Source: an uncultured Clostridia bacterium (GTDB lineage: Bacteria; Bacillota; Clostridia; TANB77; CAG-508). Taken from it: a stretch of 29,218 bases of DNA. Where the stretch lies: positions 1-29,218 of the forward strand of contig CAPNAQ010000004.1 in assembly GCA_948663505.1 (NCBI GenBank), given 5' to 3'. A program made the position numbers and the translations under genes. Of the stretch, positions 1 to 7,335 are shown piece by piece. The stretch's first letter is position 1; every line of letters starts with the position of its first letter. The notes beneath the pieces were generated by a model. It saw only the letters and a list, made by a program, of their open reading frames with translations. It searched no databases and was not told where the DNA came from.

Positions 1-215
1 ATTTCTTCATCAATTTCCTGATATTTAATATCAATAGGAATATCTAATATTTTTAAAACTTCTTTTAATACTTCTGTATCATTAAATCCACATTTTTCTA
101 ATTTTTCCTTTTTTATTAATCTTTTATTTTCTTCATATAAGTAATATTGATACCCTTTTTCTATTTTATTAATTTTTATATAATTTCCACTTTTTAATTT
201 ATAATTTTTAGCCAT
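1..215 (-). CDS. Hypothetical protein, C-terminus cut by window edge
   Basis: An open frame runs leftward from an ATG at 215 to the window edge without a stop (71 codons visible). A perfect AGGAGG lies nine bases upstream of the ATG (225-230). The visible protein begins MAKNYKLKSGNYIKINKIEK and is rich in Lys, Glu, Tyr and Ile, with no signal peptide or membrane segment. It is the last visible gene of the operon containing the S6-like gene and ssb. In bacterial chromosomes the gene after rpsF-ssb is rpsR (S18), but this sequence does not look like S18. Function unknown. Confidence 0.75.
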   Translation of the reverse strand, partial: MAKNYKLKSGNYIKINKIEKGYQYYLYEENKRLIKKEKLEKCGFNDTEVLKEVLKILDIPIDIKYQEIDEE

Positions 216-293
216 CTTATATTTCCTCCTTTTTAACTTATCAAAATCATCACTTAAATATAAAGCTATACTTTAACAAACACATTATCTCGA

Positions 294-710
294 CTAAAAA
301 GGAAGATCGTCATTAGCTGACTCTTCAAAATTGTTCTCTTCATTTGCTCCAAAAGAACTATCTGAAAATGGATCTGTTGTTGTATTATCTCTTTTTCCTT
401 CAGCAAAATATGCTTCTTCTGCAATTACCTCTGTTACATAATGTTTTACTCCATTATCATCTTCCCAATTTCTAGTTTGTAATCTTCCTATAATACCAAC
501 TTGTTGTCCTTTAGAAAAATATTTACTGCAAAATTCTCCTAATTTTCCCCAAGCTACAATATTAAAAAAGTCTGCTTGTCTTTCTTCTCCTTGTTTTACA
601 TATCTTCTATTTACTGCTAAATTAAATGATGCTACTAATGTATTACTTGTTTGAGTGTAGCGAACATCTACCTCTCTTGTTAATCTCCCCATTAAAATAA
701 CTTTGTTCAT
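294..710 (-). CDS. ssb: Single-stranded DNA-binding protein (SSB)
   Basis: A 138-aa SSB that would coat single-stranded DNA during conjugative transfer and recombination. The OB-fold occupies roughly residues 1-105, starting MNKVILMGRLTREVDVRYTQ, with the family's NRRYV, ADFFNIVAWGK and GRLQTRNWED segments. A Gly/Asn/Asp-rich linker follows, and the protein ends in the acidic tip DDLPF that docks SSB partners. Start: ATG at 710 with a GGAGA site. The S6-like gene ends 22 bases upstream, the order seen in the chromosomal rpsF-ssb operon. Residue 22 (VRY) is encoded by CGC, showing that CGC is read as Arg here. Confidence 0.97.
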   Translation of the reverse strand: MNKVILMGRLTREVDVRYTQTSNTLVASFNLAVNRRYVKQGEERQADFFNIVAWGKLGEFCSKYFSKGQQVGIIGRLQTRNWEDDNGVKHYVTEVIAEEAYFAEGKRDNTTTDPFSDSSFGANEENNFEESANDDLPF

Positions 711-732
711 ATCTTTTTTTCTCCTTCCAATT

Positions 733-1341
733 TTATTCTATATTTATTTTTTGTATTTTTATATAATAAGCACTTACATTTTGCTCATTTTCTGCTTCTT
801 TTTCATACAAATGTACCTCATCATTATCTTCAAAAGGATTCATATTGTCCGCTAAACCACTTTCAATAAAATAGCTTTCTAATCCTTCTTCTAACAATTC
901 GTTTGCTTGTACAATTGCCTTTTCTCTAGTATCAAATCCACCAAAATGAGTAACTCTTGGTTCTATCTCTTTTGAAATATCACCATAATCGAATTCATAT
1001 ACAATATACATGGCTGTGTTATCTAATTTTTGTATTTCTTCTTTATCCTTTTGTATTATTTTATAATTTAAAATTTCTTCAATTGTATTTAAATTTTCTT
1101 GAATTTTCTTAATTCTTTTACTAGAACCAATAGTTTTTAGAGAAAATTCTATTGCAATAAATAAAGCATTTTCATATCCTTCTATTTCATAAGCTAAAGG
1201 TCTAGCATCTTGATCTAAAACCTTAATTCTTTTGGTATAACTTTGAATATTATCTTGAATATTTTCAACTATTTGTTTTCTTTGAATGGCATTTAAAGAA
1301 TCTTTTACTAATATGATAGATTGAAAAGTTGTATAATCCAT
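733..1341 (-). CDS. Ribosomal protein S6-like domain protein with acidic C-terminal extension
   Basis: 202 aa. Residues about 1-98 have the pattern of bacterial ribosomal protein S6: an opening strand (FQSIILVKDSL), a helix, a strand ending in ARPLAYEIEGYENALF (compare the GRRxLAYxI signature of S6), a strand FIAIEF, a second helix, and a closing strand near LNYKIIQKD. S6 proper is about 95-135 aa, so the remaining ~100 residues are an added region; it contains an aromatic/acidic stretch (MYIVYEFDYGD), an acidic part (NPFEDNDEVHLYEKEAENE) and ends ...INIE. The gene stands directly upstream of ssb, as rpsF does in chromosomes. The S6 assignment rests on reading motifs and has not been searched. 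Role unknown: ribosome association, RNA binding, or only a shared fold. Confidence 0.6.
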   Translation of the reverse strand: MDYTTFQSIILVKDSLNAIQRKQIVENIQDNIQSYTKRIKVLDQDARPLAYEIEGYENALFIAIEFSLKTIGSSKRIKKIQENLNTIEEILNYKIIQKDKEEIQKLDNTAMYIVYEFDYGDISKEIEPRVTHFGGFDTREKAIVQANELLEEGLESYFIESGLADNMNPFEDNDEVHLYEKEAENEQNVSAYYIKIQKINIE

Positions 1342-1350
1342 ATTTTTACC

Positions 1351-1839
1351 TTATGCAACCATCAGTTCTAGCAAATCCTGTTGCTGATAATTAGCCTCTT
1401 CTAATCTTGTATCAAATAAACATGATAAAAACTCAATGATATTATTCCTTGTCCATGTATTATAATTATAAGCTATTTGTCTGAATTCTTTGGATATTCC
1501 AATTGTTAATTCAAATTTTAAATTACTTTTTTTAAATTGATTTGGACAGATTTGTCCATTTTCTATTGTTTTAAAAAATACATCTAGCCAATAATTTAGG
1601 TAAATATTATCTTCTGAACAAGCTTCTCTTCCTTGTTTTCCATATATGTATATGTCTCTAGGCAAATTAAAGTATGGTGAAATTAGTATAAATTCATCTG
1701 TCATCAAATAATCATCTGGATTTACTCTTACTCTACAATTATTTCTCAATAATGCCTTAGGATATTTCTTTAGTTCTCCACTTTCTTGTAACTTATTTAA
1801 TTTTGTAAAAATATTTTTATCTTTTATATTAAGCGACAT
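1351..1839 (-). CDS. Hypothetical protein
   Basis: 162 aa from the ATG at 1839, which has an AAGGTG site six bases upstream; a GTG 18 bases earlier (1857) is possible but lies inside the ribosome binding site. The start overlaps the end of the amidotransferase gene by 11 bases, indicating translational coupling. The product is soluble with three scattered Cys, no signal peptide and no motif I recognise. The middle is rich in Tyr/Asn/Phe and the C-terminus is helical and acidic (EEANYQQQDLLELMVA). It is probably part of the amidoligase/amidotransferase cassette by position only. Confidence 0.75.
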   Translation of the reverse strand: MSLNIKDKNIFTKLNKLQESGELKKYPKALLRNNCRVRVNPDDYLMTDEFILISPYFNLPRDIYIYGKQGREACSEDNIYLNYWLDVFFKTIENGQICPNQFKKSNLKFELTIGISKEFRQIAYNYNTWTRNNIIEFLSCLFDTRLEEANYQQQDLLELMVA

Positions 1840-2602
1840 TTTCTTCACCTTCCTCACCTAAATCTAATACCTGTTGTCCATAATATTTAGCATATAAATC
1901 CTCATAATAATCTTCCTCATTGAATTCTAGTAACAAATCAAAATACATTCTTTTGTAAACCTTTTTCTTCTTATATTTTTTAAATTGACTCATATCAATT
2001 GGCTCATCATTCCAAATAAAACATTTCTTAGGTTCATATACGTTTTTATTGATTTTGTTTGGAAAATCTGAAGCAAAAACAATTGCATTATTCTTTTTAT
2101 TATTCAATAATTTCACATTATAGGTATTGTTTGCTACTATATAAGGTTTTCCTTTAGCAAATCCTACAAATATGCTTTTTAATTTTCTTAATGCTGGCAA
2201 TCCCCATTTATATAACGTTTTCAAATCTAATATTGCTTCTGTATCTGTTATTTCTTTAATATTACTTACTAGACCTACTGACCTTTCTGTACCATTCATC
2301 GCCATTACTTCTGTACCTCTTCTAAATGGATGGCAATTTTCATCACATTTATTTCCAACAGAAGCTAGTCTTGTATGAAAAATACACCAATCGTAATTGC
2401 TTTTTCTTATTACTCTTGCTATTTCTTTAACATTTAATTTAACACCTTTTTCTAAAGATATTATTCTTCCTTTCTTCATTAAAGCATAACCATTGCCATG
2501 ACCGCCCTTTTGTTCCTCTAAAAATCTCAAAAAGTTAGATAGCCCATAGCTTTTTTCTATCTCTCTTTCTCCATTTTTATTCATTAATATTAGTCTGCAC
2601 AT
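1829..2602 (-). CDS. Class II (Ntn-type) glutamine amidotransferase-like protein, YafJ-related
   Basis: 257 aa from the ATG at 2602, chosen because it puts Cys at position 2 (MCRLILMNKNG), the N-terminal nucleophile of class II glutamine amidotransferases after Met removal. A GTG nine bases upstream would bury the Cys and sits too close to AGGAGG, which is 12 bases from the ATG. Family motifs in order: GHGNGYAL (compare HxxGWG), FHTRLASVG (compare HTRxAT), ENCHPF (compare NxHPF) and MAMNGTERS (compare HNG, with Met replacing His). Such domains release ammonia from glutamine or have become amide hydrolases. The start overlaps the amidoligase gene by 26 bases; pairing of the two activities is a known theme for this amidoligase family. 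The substrate is unknown. Confidence 0.75.
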   Translation of the reverse strand: MCRLILMNKNGEREIEKSYGLSNFLRFLEEQKGGHGNGYALMKKGRIISLEKGVKLNVKEIARVIRKSNYDWCIFHTRLASVGNKCDENCHPFRRGTEVMAMNGTERSVGLVSNIKEITDTEAILDLKTLYKWGLPALRKLKSIFVGFAKGKPYIVANNTYNVKLLNNKKNNAIVFASDFPNKINKNVYEPKKCFIWNDEPIDMSQFKKYKKKKVYKRMYFDLLLEFNEEDYYEDLYAKYYGQQVLDLGEEGEENVA

Positions 2603-3353
2603 TACTTCCACTGACCTCCTTATATTTTTTTAATATTATTTGTCCAAGATTTTGTGCTTGAGCCAAATCAAAATTTTCTTTTCGTATATGATAATTTATG
2701 TATTTTGTGGTATCTATGCAAAAATCAGCAGCCTTGATATATTGTTTAGAATTTTTGAATTTTAATAATCTAAATTCCAATGTTTCTACTGATGATCTTG
2801 TGTTAAAAGTATTATATCTGCTATTTGTTATAGTTGCTTTGCAATAATGATTAAAATATCTACCCCAAAATTTTTTTGTAATTTCCTTATTACTTTGCAT
2901 CTCTCGCAGTATTGGATTAAATATTTCATTTTCAAATTGCATTATTTTTTCTTTATATTTTGTTCCAACATGTAAATGGGTTCCACAACCTGCACCTACA
3001 TACTTTTTGAATTTATCTAATTTTCTACATATTGCATGAAAAGACTTTTTATTGTTGAAAATGACACTTTTCCATTCCATTCCTCTAATAGAGCTATCAT
3101 AGCAACCTATAAAATCATATTTTCTTAGTTCTAAAAGTGTATAATCTTTTTTATTAGTTTCAAATTCAAAAGAAAATGACATTTGTGTAGTTTTTCCTTT
3201 TTGATTATAATTTCTAGTGTTATAATCTTGTTCCATACTACACATATTACATATACATTCCTTATCATTAATTCTTTTCATTTCAAATGAGAGAAATTCA
3301 TTGTTACACTTTATACATTTATTGTATTTTAAAAATCTTCTTATTTTTAGCAT
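2577..3353 (-). CDS. Putative amidoligase (PF12224-like) with N-terminal zinc ribbon
   Basis: 258 aa. The N-terminus carries paired Cys (CIKC at about 13-16 and CNMC at about 36-39) typical of a zinc ribbon. Then come the signatures of the glutamine-synthetase/GCS-like amidoligase family: FSFEFET (metal-binding ExE-type strand), the GTHLHVG motif, and TRSSVETLEFRLL (Arg and ExR). These enzymes form amide bonds between a carboxylate and an amine using ATP. The overlap with the class II amidotransferase gene suggests the pair works together, for example in peptide or glutamine tagging or untagging. Ribosome site GAGGAG seven bases before ATG 3353. An intrinsic terminator lies between this gene and the upstream SMC-like gene, so its expression may be separately controlled. 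Substrate unknown; neighbouring S6-like protein is a candidate (inference). Confidence 0.72.
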   Translation of the reverse strand: MLKIRRFLKYNKCIKCNNEFLSFEMKRINDKECICNMCSMEQDYNTRNYNQKGKTTQMSFSFEFETNKKDYTLLELRKYDFIGCYDSSIRGMEWKSVIFNNKKSFHAICRKLDKFKKYVGAGCGTHLHVGTKYKEKIMQFENEIFNPILREMQSNKEITKKFWGRYFNHYCKATITNSRYNTFNTRSSVETLEFRLLKFKNSKQYIKAADFCIDTTKYINYHIRKENFDLAQAQNLGQIILKKYKEVSGSNVQTNINE

Positions 3354-3369
3354 CTAAATTTCTCCTCTC

Positions 3370-3407
3370 AAAAAAAAATCAAACCTATCATTATGATAGC
3401 TTCGATT
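3370..3407 (-). terminator. Intrinsic terminator/attenuator between SMC-like and amidoligase genes
   Basis: On the minus strand two matched arms (3401-3407 with 3377-3383, one G-U pair; 3394-3399 with 3385-3390) close on a TAA loop and are followed by nine T (3378-3370). It begins six bases after the stop of the SMC-like gene and precedes the amidoligase ribosome site, so it would limit read-through into the amidoligase-S6-ssb group. Confidence 0.7.
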
Positions 3408-3412
3408 TTGTA

Positions 3413-5083
3413 TTAGGCTACATTAAGCCAAATAAATTCTTCATCTTCGTTAAGTTGTTGCTCAATAGATTCCTTTTTTCTTTTTAACACATCATTATAT
3501 TCATAAAATATGCTTAGTTCACTATATTTAATGTATATAGCTATTATAACTTGTGTTTCATTATTGATTGTTATATCTCTAATTCTTTCTGTATCATCTA
3601 TGAACATAGCTGTATTAATACCACTTTTTTTATTAATAAAATTAGATATTTCAAAATCTGCTCTCATTTTTTCTGATTGTGAAAGTTTGGCATATTCTCT
3701 CCCTTTATAAGTTATAGAATATTCATCCAGTAATTCTCCAGTATCTTCATCCAATTTATTAAAATTAATGCTTACATCTTTTAGTAAATTTTTTGTTTGT
3801 TTCAGTTGTTCACCTATGATTAGCATTTTTAATTTGTCTGAAATTTTGATTTGTAAATTACATAAGTCTACATTATTTTTTAATTCTTCTATTGTAGCTC
3901 TAGCTTTTTCAATTTGTTCTTTAGCTTTTTTTATTGCTGTTTTCTTTGATAAGACTTCCTGATTATGAAGATCAATATTGTGCTTTTCTTTTTCTAATTC
4001 CTCTATTTCTTTTTTTATTTGATTTCGTTTTGTTTCTAATGATATATTCTCTTCTGTACTTAATTTATTAAGCAAATTCTTTTTTTCTTTCAGTTCTTTT
4101 ACATATTTTTTAGTATCTTCTTTCATGTCTTCTAATTTATTCTTTAGTGTTTCCAATTCTTTGTTATATAGTCTTTTTAATGCTTTTTGTAAAACTTCAT
4201 TTTCTATTTTTTGTTTACAAGTAGGACAAATTCCTTGCTCTGAAGATACATTATTTAATTTTTCTTGGATTTTACTCTTTTTTTGTTTGGCATCTTCTAA
4301 ATCGACTGTTAAATTTTGTTTTACTATATTTGTTAAACGATTGATTTTTATTTTCAAATCCTCCATACTAATCGAAGCTTCCGAACCAATTAATAGCTTC
4401 TCATATTGTTCCTGTAACTCTTTTAAATGTTCTTCTTTATCAAATACTTGCTCTTCCTCTTCTTTTATTAAAGCTATACTTAAATTACCTTCTTCTACTC
4501 CCTCAAGCCTTTTAATTTCAAAATTATAGGCTTTAATGTCTGCTCTTTTTTGTTTAGCAAATTCTGTATTATCAATAATTGGTTTTTCAATTATTTTTTG
4601 TTCTTCTTCACTTAACATTTTAAAAGCATCTTTCGGTGAAATTGGTGGTAATAATCTAAGTAATAATTGTTTTTGTTCTGCTGGTTTTAAAGTGCAGAAT
4701 CTATATGGATTATAAGCACATAAGAAAAACTGTATATCTTTATAAAATTTAGCCATGTATTCTTTGGTTGATTTTATTCCATCTAACAAAATAATATTGT
4801 TTTTTCCTTTACTTCTAGAAATAATATGTTCATTACCTTCATTATCTATAATTGTTATTTCTGCAATTACATTTTTTATATTTCTACTGTCATCTGATAC
4901 ATCTTCTTGATTACTTCCTGTCATATTATATCCAGTTAAAACCCATAGTGGAACTGACAATATTGTTGATTTTGTTTTAAAATTGTCCCCTACTATATAA
5001 GTTATATCATCATTAAAATTAATATGAAATCCGTCTGGCAATCCTTTATATCCGATTGTTTGATTAATTGATTTTATAACCAT
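3413..5083 (-). CDS. SMC/Rad50-like coiled-coil ATPase with CPTC zinc hook
   Basis: 556 aa from ATG 5083 (GAGGTG site; a TTG at 5113 lies inside the preceding gene). Head-coil-hook-coil-head layout: N-terminal ATPase half with a P-loop-like GDNFKTKST; Lys/Glu-rich coiled coils from about residue 190; a CPTC hook near the centre (GICPTCKQK); second coil; then the signature-like LSQSEKMRADFE and Walker B TAMFIDDTERI. Rad50/SbcC-type proteins process DNA ends or recombination intermediates; the upstream neighbour is an ERF annealase, a common pairing in phages and mobile elements. Oddity: the P-loop lacks the usual Gly before Lys (GxxxxGKS expected, KTKS found), so ATP binding could be altered. 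An SbcC-type nuclease partner is not seen. Confidence 0.8.
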   Translation of the reverse strand: MVIKSINQTIGYKGLPDGFHINFNDDITYIVGDNFKTKSTILSVPLWVLTGYNMTGSNQEDVSDDSRNIKNVIAEITIIDNEGNEHIISRSKGKNNIILLDGIKSTKEYMAKFYKDIQFFLCAYNPYRFCTLKPAEQKQLLLRLLPPISPKDAFKMLSEEEQKIIEKPIIDNTEFAKQKRADIKAYNFEIKRLEGVEEGNLSIALIKEEEEQVFDKEEHLKELQEQYEKLLIGSEASISMEDLKIKINRLTNIVKQNLTVDLEDAKQKKSKIQEKLNNVSSEQGICPTCKQKIENEVLQKALKRLYNKELETLKNKLEDMKEDTKKYVKELKEKKNLLNKLSTEENISLETKRNQIKKEIEELEKEKHNIDLHNQEVLSKKTAIKKAKEQIEKARATIEELKNNVDLCNLQIKISDKLKMLIIGEQLKQTKNLLKDVSINFNKLDEDTGELLDEYSITYKGREYAKLSQSEKMRADFEISNFINKKSGINTAMFIDDTERIRDITINNETQVIIAIYIKYSELSIFYEYNDVLKRKKESIEQQLNEDEEFIWLNVA

Positions 5084-5099
5084 TTTTTCACCTCTTATC

Positions 5100-5616
5100 C
5101 TAAAAATTTGCAAATTCTGCTTCTACATCTTCTTCTGTGTAGTCAGTAATATTTTTAGGTGTTTCTAATTCATTTTTGTTTTGTGCCTCTTCTTCAAATT
5201 CATCAAACATAGATATACTGTCTTCTTCACTATTTTGCTCATTACCTTGTGTTTGATAAATTTTATTATTGCCTTCTTCTTCAATTGGAAGCATAAATAC
5301 TTGTTGTAATACTTGTCTATATGCTCCTGTAGATGCCATATATGTTGCTCTTCCTTTTCCTTCTGCATCAAATCCTCCGTGCTGGAACTTGTACTAATAT
5401 TGATTGCAATTCTGGGTCTTCTGTATCTACTAACTCATATTTTACAATAAAACTAGCCTCTTGATTAATATATTTGTAATCACTAACTTCAGCTGGCTTA
5501 ATTGATATTTTATATTTAGCAAGTAGCGGAAGTAGTATTGGCACAATATCTTCCCTTTTTATTCTTCCACATGATTTTATTTCTGTCATTATTTCTATTA
5601 TTTTCTTATATAGCAT
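5100..5616 (-). CDS. ERF-family single-strand annealing protein, interrupted by a +1 shift at CGG
   Basis: Two frames together give one ERF-like recombinase of about 171 aa. Frame 0 starts at ATG 5616 (TAATG overlap with the gene before; GGAGG site) and encodes 79 residues ending ...ILVQVPA, including KYELVDTEDPEL. The next codon is CGG (5379-5377), and two codons later frame 0 stops at TGA. Skipping the C at 5379 continues GGFDAEGKGRATYMASTGAY, the Gly/Asp-rich and A/T-G-A-Y segment expected of ERF proteins, followed by an acidic linker and C-terminus EDVEAEFANF. The acidic end resembles an SSB-type tail. Function by family: annealing of complementary single strands in recombination. If the shift is not made, only a truncated N-terminal domain results. 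Confidence 0.72.
5377..5379 (-). other. In-frame CGG, +1 shift site 1 (ERF)
   Basis: Frame 0 reads GCA CGG AGG ATT TGA. The homologous reading is GCA (C) GGA GGA TTT GAT, that is Ala-Gly-Gly-Phe-Asp. Frame 0 ends two codons after AGG-ATT with TGA. Confidence 0.75.
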
Positions 5617-6200
5617 TATATTATTCCTCCAAATCTTTTTATTTTAATTTTGTTTGATACTTCAAAAATATCAACATTTTTATCATTTTTTATAAACTCT
5701 TCAACTCTTATATACTTTGGATTTGTTATTCCTGTAACTACATATTGATATGGAATATTTTCTTTTTTTAAAATTGGCAAAGCTTTTTCAATGGATCGAA
5801 CTGTATAATTTGTTTCAGGCCAATAAGTTTCATTCCATATAAAAAAAACATAAATTTTTCCTTCAACTATATATTCTTGAACTAAATTTGCCTTTGCTAA
5901 TAAATCAATAGTTTTTTCATTTTGTTCTTTCATATTTTGCATGATATATTTTAATCCTTTGTTTTCTACTGCAAATCCAACCTTATATTTATCAACTTTT
6001 CTATTCTTCTTTTCAAATGTTCTTATTAAATCTTTCTCTTTGAACCAATCATCTTTTCCAAACATTATCTCAACAAAATAGGTATTAAAATAATAATCTT
6101 TTTCTTTTATGAGACCTAATACATTTGTGTTTCGTTCTCCAAAAATTTTACCTTTTCCATTTACAATGACTAATTCACCTTTTTTATACTTGTTTTTCAT
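5616..6200 (-). CDS. Hypothetical protein with SH3/KOW-like N-terminus
   Basis: 194 aa, not recognised as a named family. The first ~60 residues (KKGELVIVNGKGKIFGERN... then FKEKDLIRTF) read like a small beta-barrel of the SH3/KOW type: a GELVIVNGKG opening and an alternating hydrophobic pattern. The central part is helical (MKEQNEKTIDLLAKANLV), followed by an aromatic strand KIYVFFIWNETYWPETN. No membrane segment. Its ATG overlaps the TGA of the small membrane-protein gene (ATGA), and its own TAA overlaps the ATG of the ERF gene, so it is translationally coupled on both sides. Codon 5798-5796 is CGA read as Arg (TVRSIEK). Confidence 0.75.
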   Translation of the reverse strand: MKNKYKKGELVIVNGKGKIFGERNTNVLGLIKEKDYYFNTYFVEIMFGKDDWFKEKDLIRTFEKKNRKVDKYKVGFAVENKGLKYIMQNMKEQNEKTIDLLAKANLVQEYIVEGKIYVFFIWNETYWPETNYTVRSIEKALPILKKENIPYQYVVTGITNPKYIRVEEFIKNDKNVDIFEVSNKIKIKRFGGII

Positions 6201-6361
6201 GGTATTATTAATTTCACCAATTCTTCATCAATTTTGGCAAGAGTTCTTTTTATATTTCCCTTGTTTTTTTTCATAAATTTGTGTATAATTCTATACGTGA
6301 AGAAAAGAAAATTGATACTTAAATGAATGATAATTATTATTATATTTTTTAAAATTTTCAT
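6197..6361 (-). CDS. Small membrane-anchored protein, 54 aa
   Basis: A short frame from ATG 6361 with an AAGGAA site upstream. It begins MKILKNIIIIIIHLSINFLF, one hydrophobic helix of about 20 residues, followed by a basic stretch (YRIIHKFMKKNKGNIKR) and a short amphipathic end (TLAKIDEELVKLIIP). The TGA overlaps the next gene's ATG as ATGA, the usual sign of coupled translation, and it fills what would otherwise be an unexplained gap. No family recognised. It could be a membrane tether or a small regulatory peptide. Confidence 0.6.
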   Translation of the reverse strand: MKILKNIIIIIIHLSINFLFFTYRIIHKFMKKNKGNIKRTLAKIDEELVKLIIP

Positions 6362-6383
6362 GTACATCTGTTCCTTTCTTTAC

Positions 6384-6415
6384 AAAAAATTGCAGTTCTA
6401 ATTAACTTAGACTGC
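6384..6415 (-). terminator. Intrinsic terminator at the end of the RDF-like gene
   Basis: On the minus strand GCAGTCTAA (6415-6407) pairs with TTAG-A-ACTGC (6401-6392, one bulged base) around a GTTAA loop, followed by AATTTTTT (6391-6384). The stop codon TAA at 6409-6407 lies within the stem. It would reduce read-through from the RDF-like gene into the next genes. Confidence 0.6.
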
Positions 6416-7300
6416 TTTTTTTGAATTTTCTATTGATTTATTCTGTTCTACAGATTTTAATACATTATAATCTTCTAAGAAAACTGTATTATTCTTATCT
6501 TTTTTTATTTTAGTAATAGATATAACTGTTCCTGGTTTTAATTTTAATATTTCCCTTTTAGATTCTTTAGTAAGATATACTTCTTTTTCTTTTCCATCTC
6601 TCTTAACAAAAATAAGTTTTGGAATCTTTTGTCCATCATATTCTACCATTTGTCCTTTTATATACTTATAACAATTATCACTTGACTTATTCTTTTGATT
6701 TTCCTTTTTATTACTATTCTTATTAGCTTCTCTACTTTCTTCTTTTATTAGTTTTATATCTGGTACATATACTTTTCCTGATTTTCCATTTTTTTCATTT
6801 AATGACAATTCAAAATAATTTTTTGTTATATCTGTTCCTTTTTCTATCATTAAATTTAAATATTTTTCTATATATTCAATTCCTCTGCTTCTAGTCGAAT
6901 AACACCAAATTCCTCTTTCTTCTATACCTGATAATCTAAAATATAATCTTCCTACTTTGCTACATTTTCCTTTTTGGCATAATTCACATTCTTCCTCTTT
7001 ACATATTCCTTCTTGTTTTTGACCTTTATTTACAATTCTAACAGCTTTACCATTTTTACCTTGACATTTTATATCTTTGTTATATATTTCATATGTAATA
7101 AAGATATTGTTAATTGGCTTTATTTTTAATATTGAAGTATTTTGATTATATATACTATTAAATAATTCAATTGAAAATTCTGATGTGTAATTATCTAGAT
7201 GAACATCAAAATAACTTAAATTGCGTGGCGAATTATTCTCTCTTCGATTTCCTGATCTAATATTTCCCAAAAACTCTTCTTTTTTGAATGGTAGCTTCAT
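6407..7300 (-). CDS. Recombination directionality factor-like protein (phiC31 gp3-like)
   Basis: 297 aa from ATG 7300, nine bases after AAGGA; an ATG at 7309 abuts that site. The central part has the zinc-ligand cluster and following strand of the gp3-like recombination directionality factors: CKEEECELCQKGKCSKVGRL, then YFRLSGIEERGIWCYSTRSR (family pattern GxxCkxxGxLxFxLp...Gvw...TsS) and an ELSLNEK segment. The C-terminus is a separate basic region (about 205-297) with a KEVYLTKESKREILKL segment. These proteins control the direction of serine integrases. This suggests the element integrates by a serine recombinase lying outside the window. No integrase is present here. Confidence 0.6.
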   Translation of the reverse strand: MKLPFKKEEFLGNIRSGNRRENNSPRNLSYFDVHLDNYTSEFSIELFNSIYNQNTSILKIKPINNIFITYEIYNKDIKCQGKNGKAVRIVNKGQKQEGICKEEECELCQKGKCSKVGRLYFRLSGIEERGIWCYSTRSRGIEYIEKYLNLMIEKGTDITKNYFELSLNEKNGKSGKVYVPDIKLIKEESREANKNSNKKENQKNKSSDNCYKYIKGQMVEYDGQKIPKLIFVKRDGKEKEVYLTKESKREILKLKPGTVISITKIKKDKNNTVFLEDYNVLKSVEQNKSIENSKKAV

Positions 7301-7335
7301 ATTATTCATTCCTTTCTTTTAATGTCGCTATTTAC

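Noticed and set aside
1..215. Partial gene after ssb as rpsR (S18), completing an rpsF-ssb-rpsR operon
   Set aside because: The visible 71 residues lack S18 features; the protein is Lys/Glu/Tyr-rich without the expected Cys/Arg motifs.
5165..5371. Third-frame ORF starting at an ATG after GGAGGATTTG
   Set aside because: It overlaps the ERF region, gives a Lys-rich low-complexity product with no family features, and the other two frames join into a recognisable ERF protein.
5371..5379. prfB-like +1 shift at ATT TGA in the ERF gene instead of at CGG
   Set aside because: The spacing of the SD-like GGAGG differs from prfB, Ile tRNA would pair poorly after slipping, and the other five sites share only CGG, not ATT TGA.
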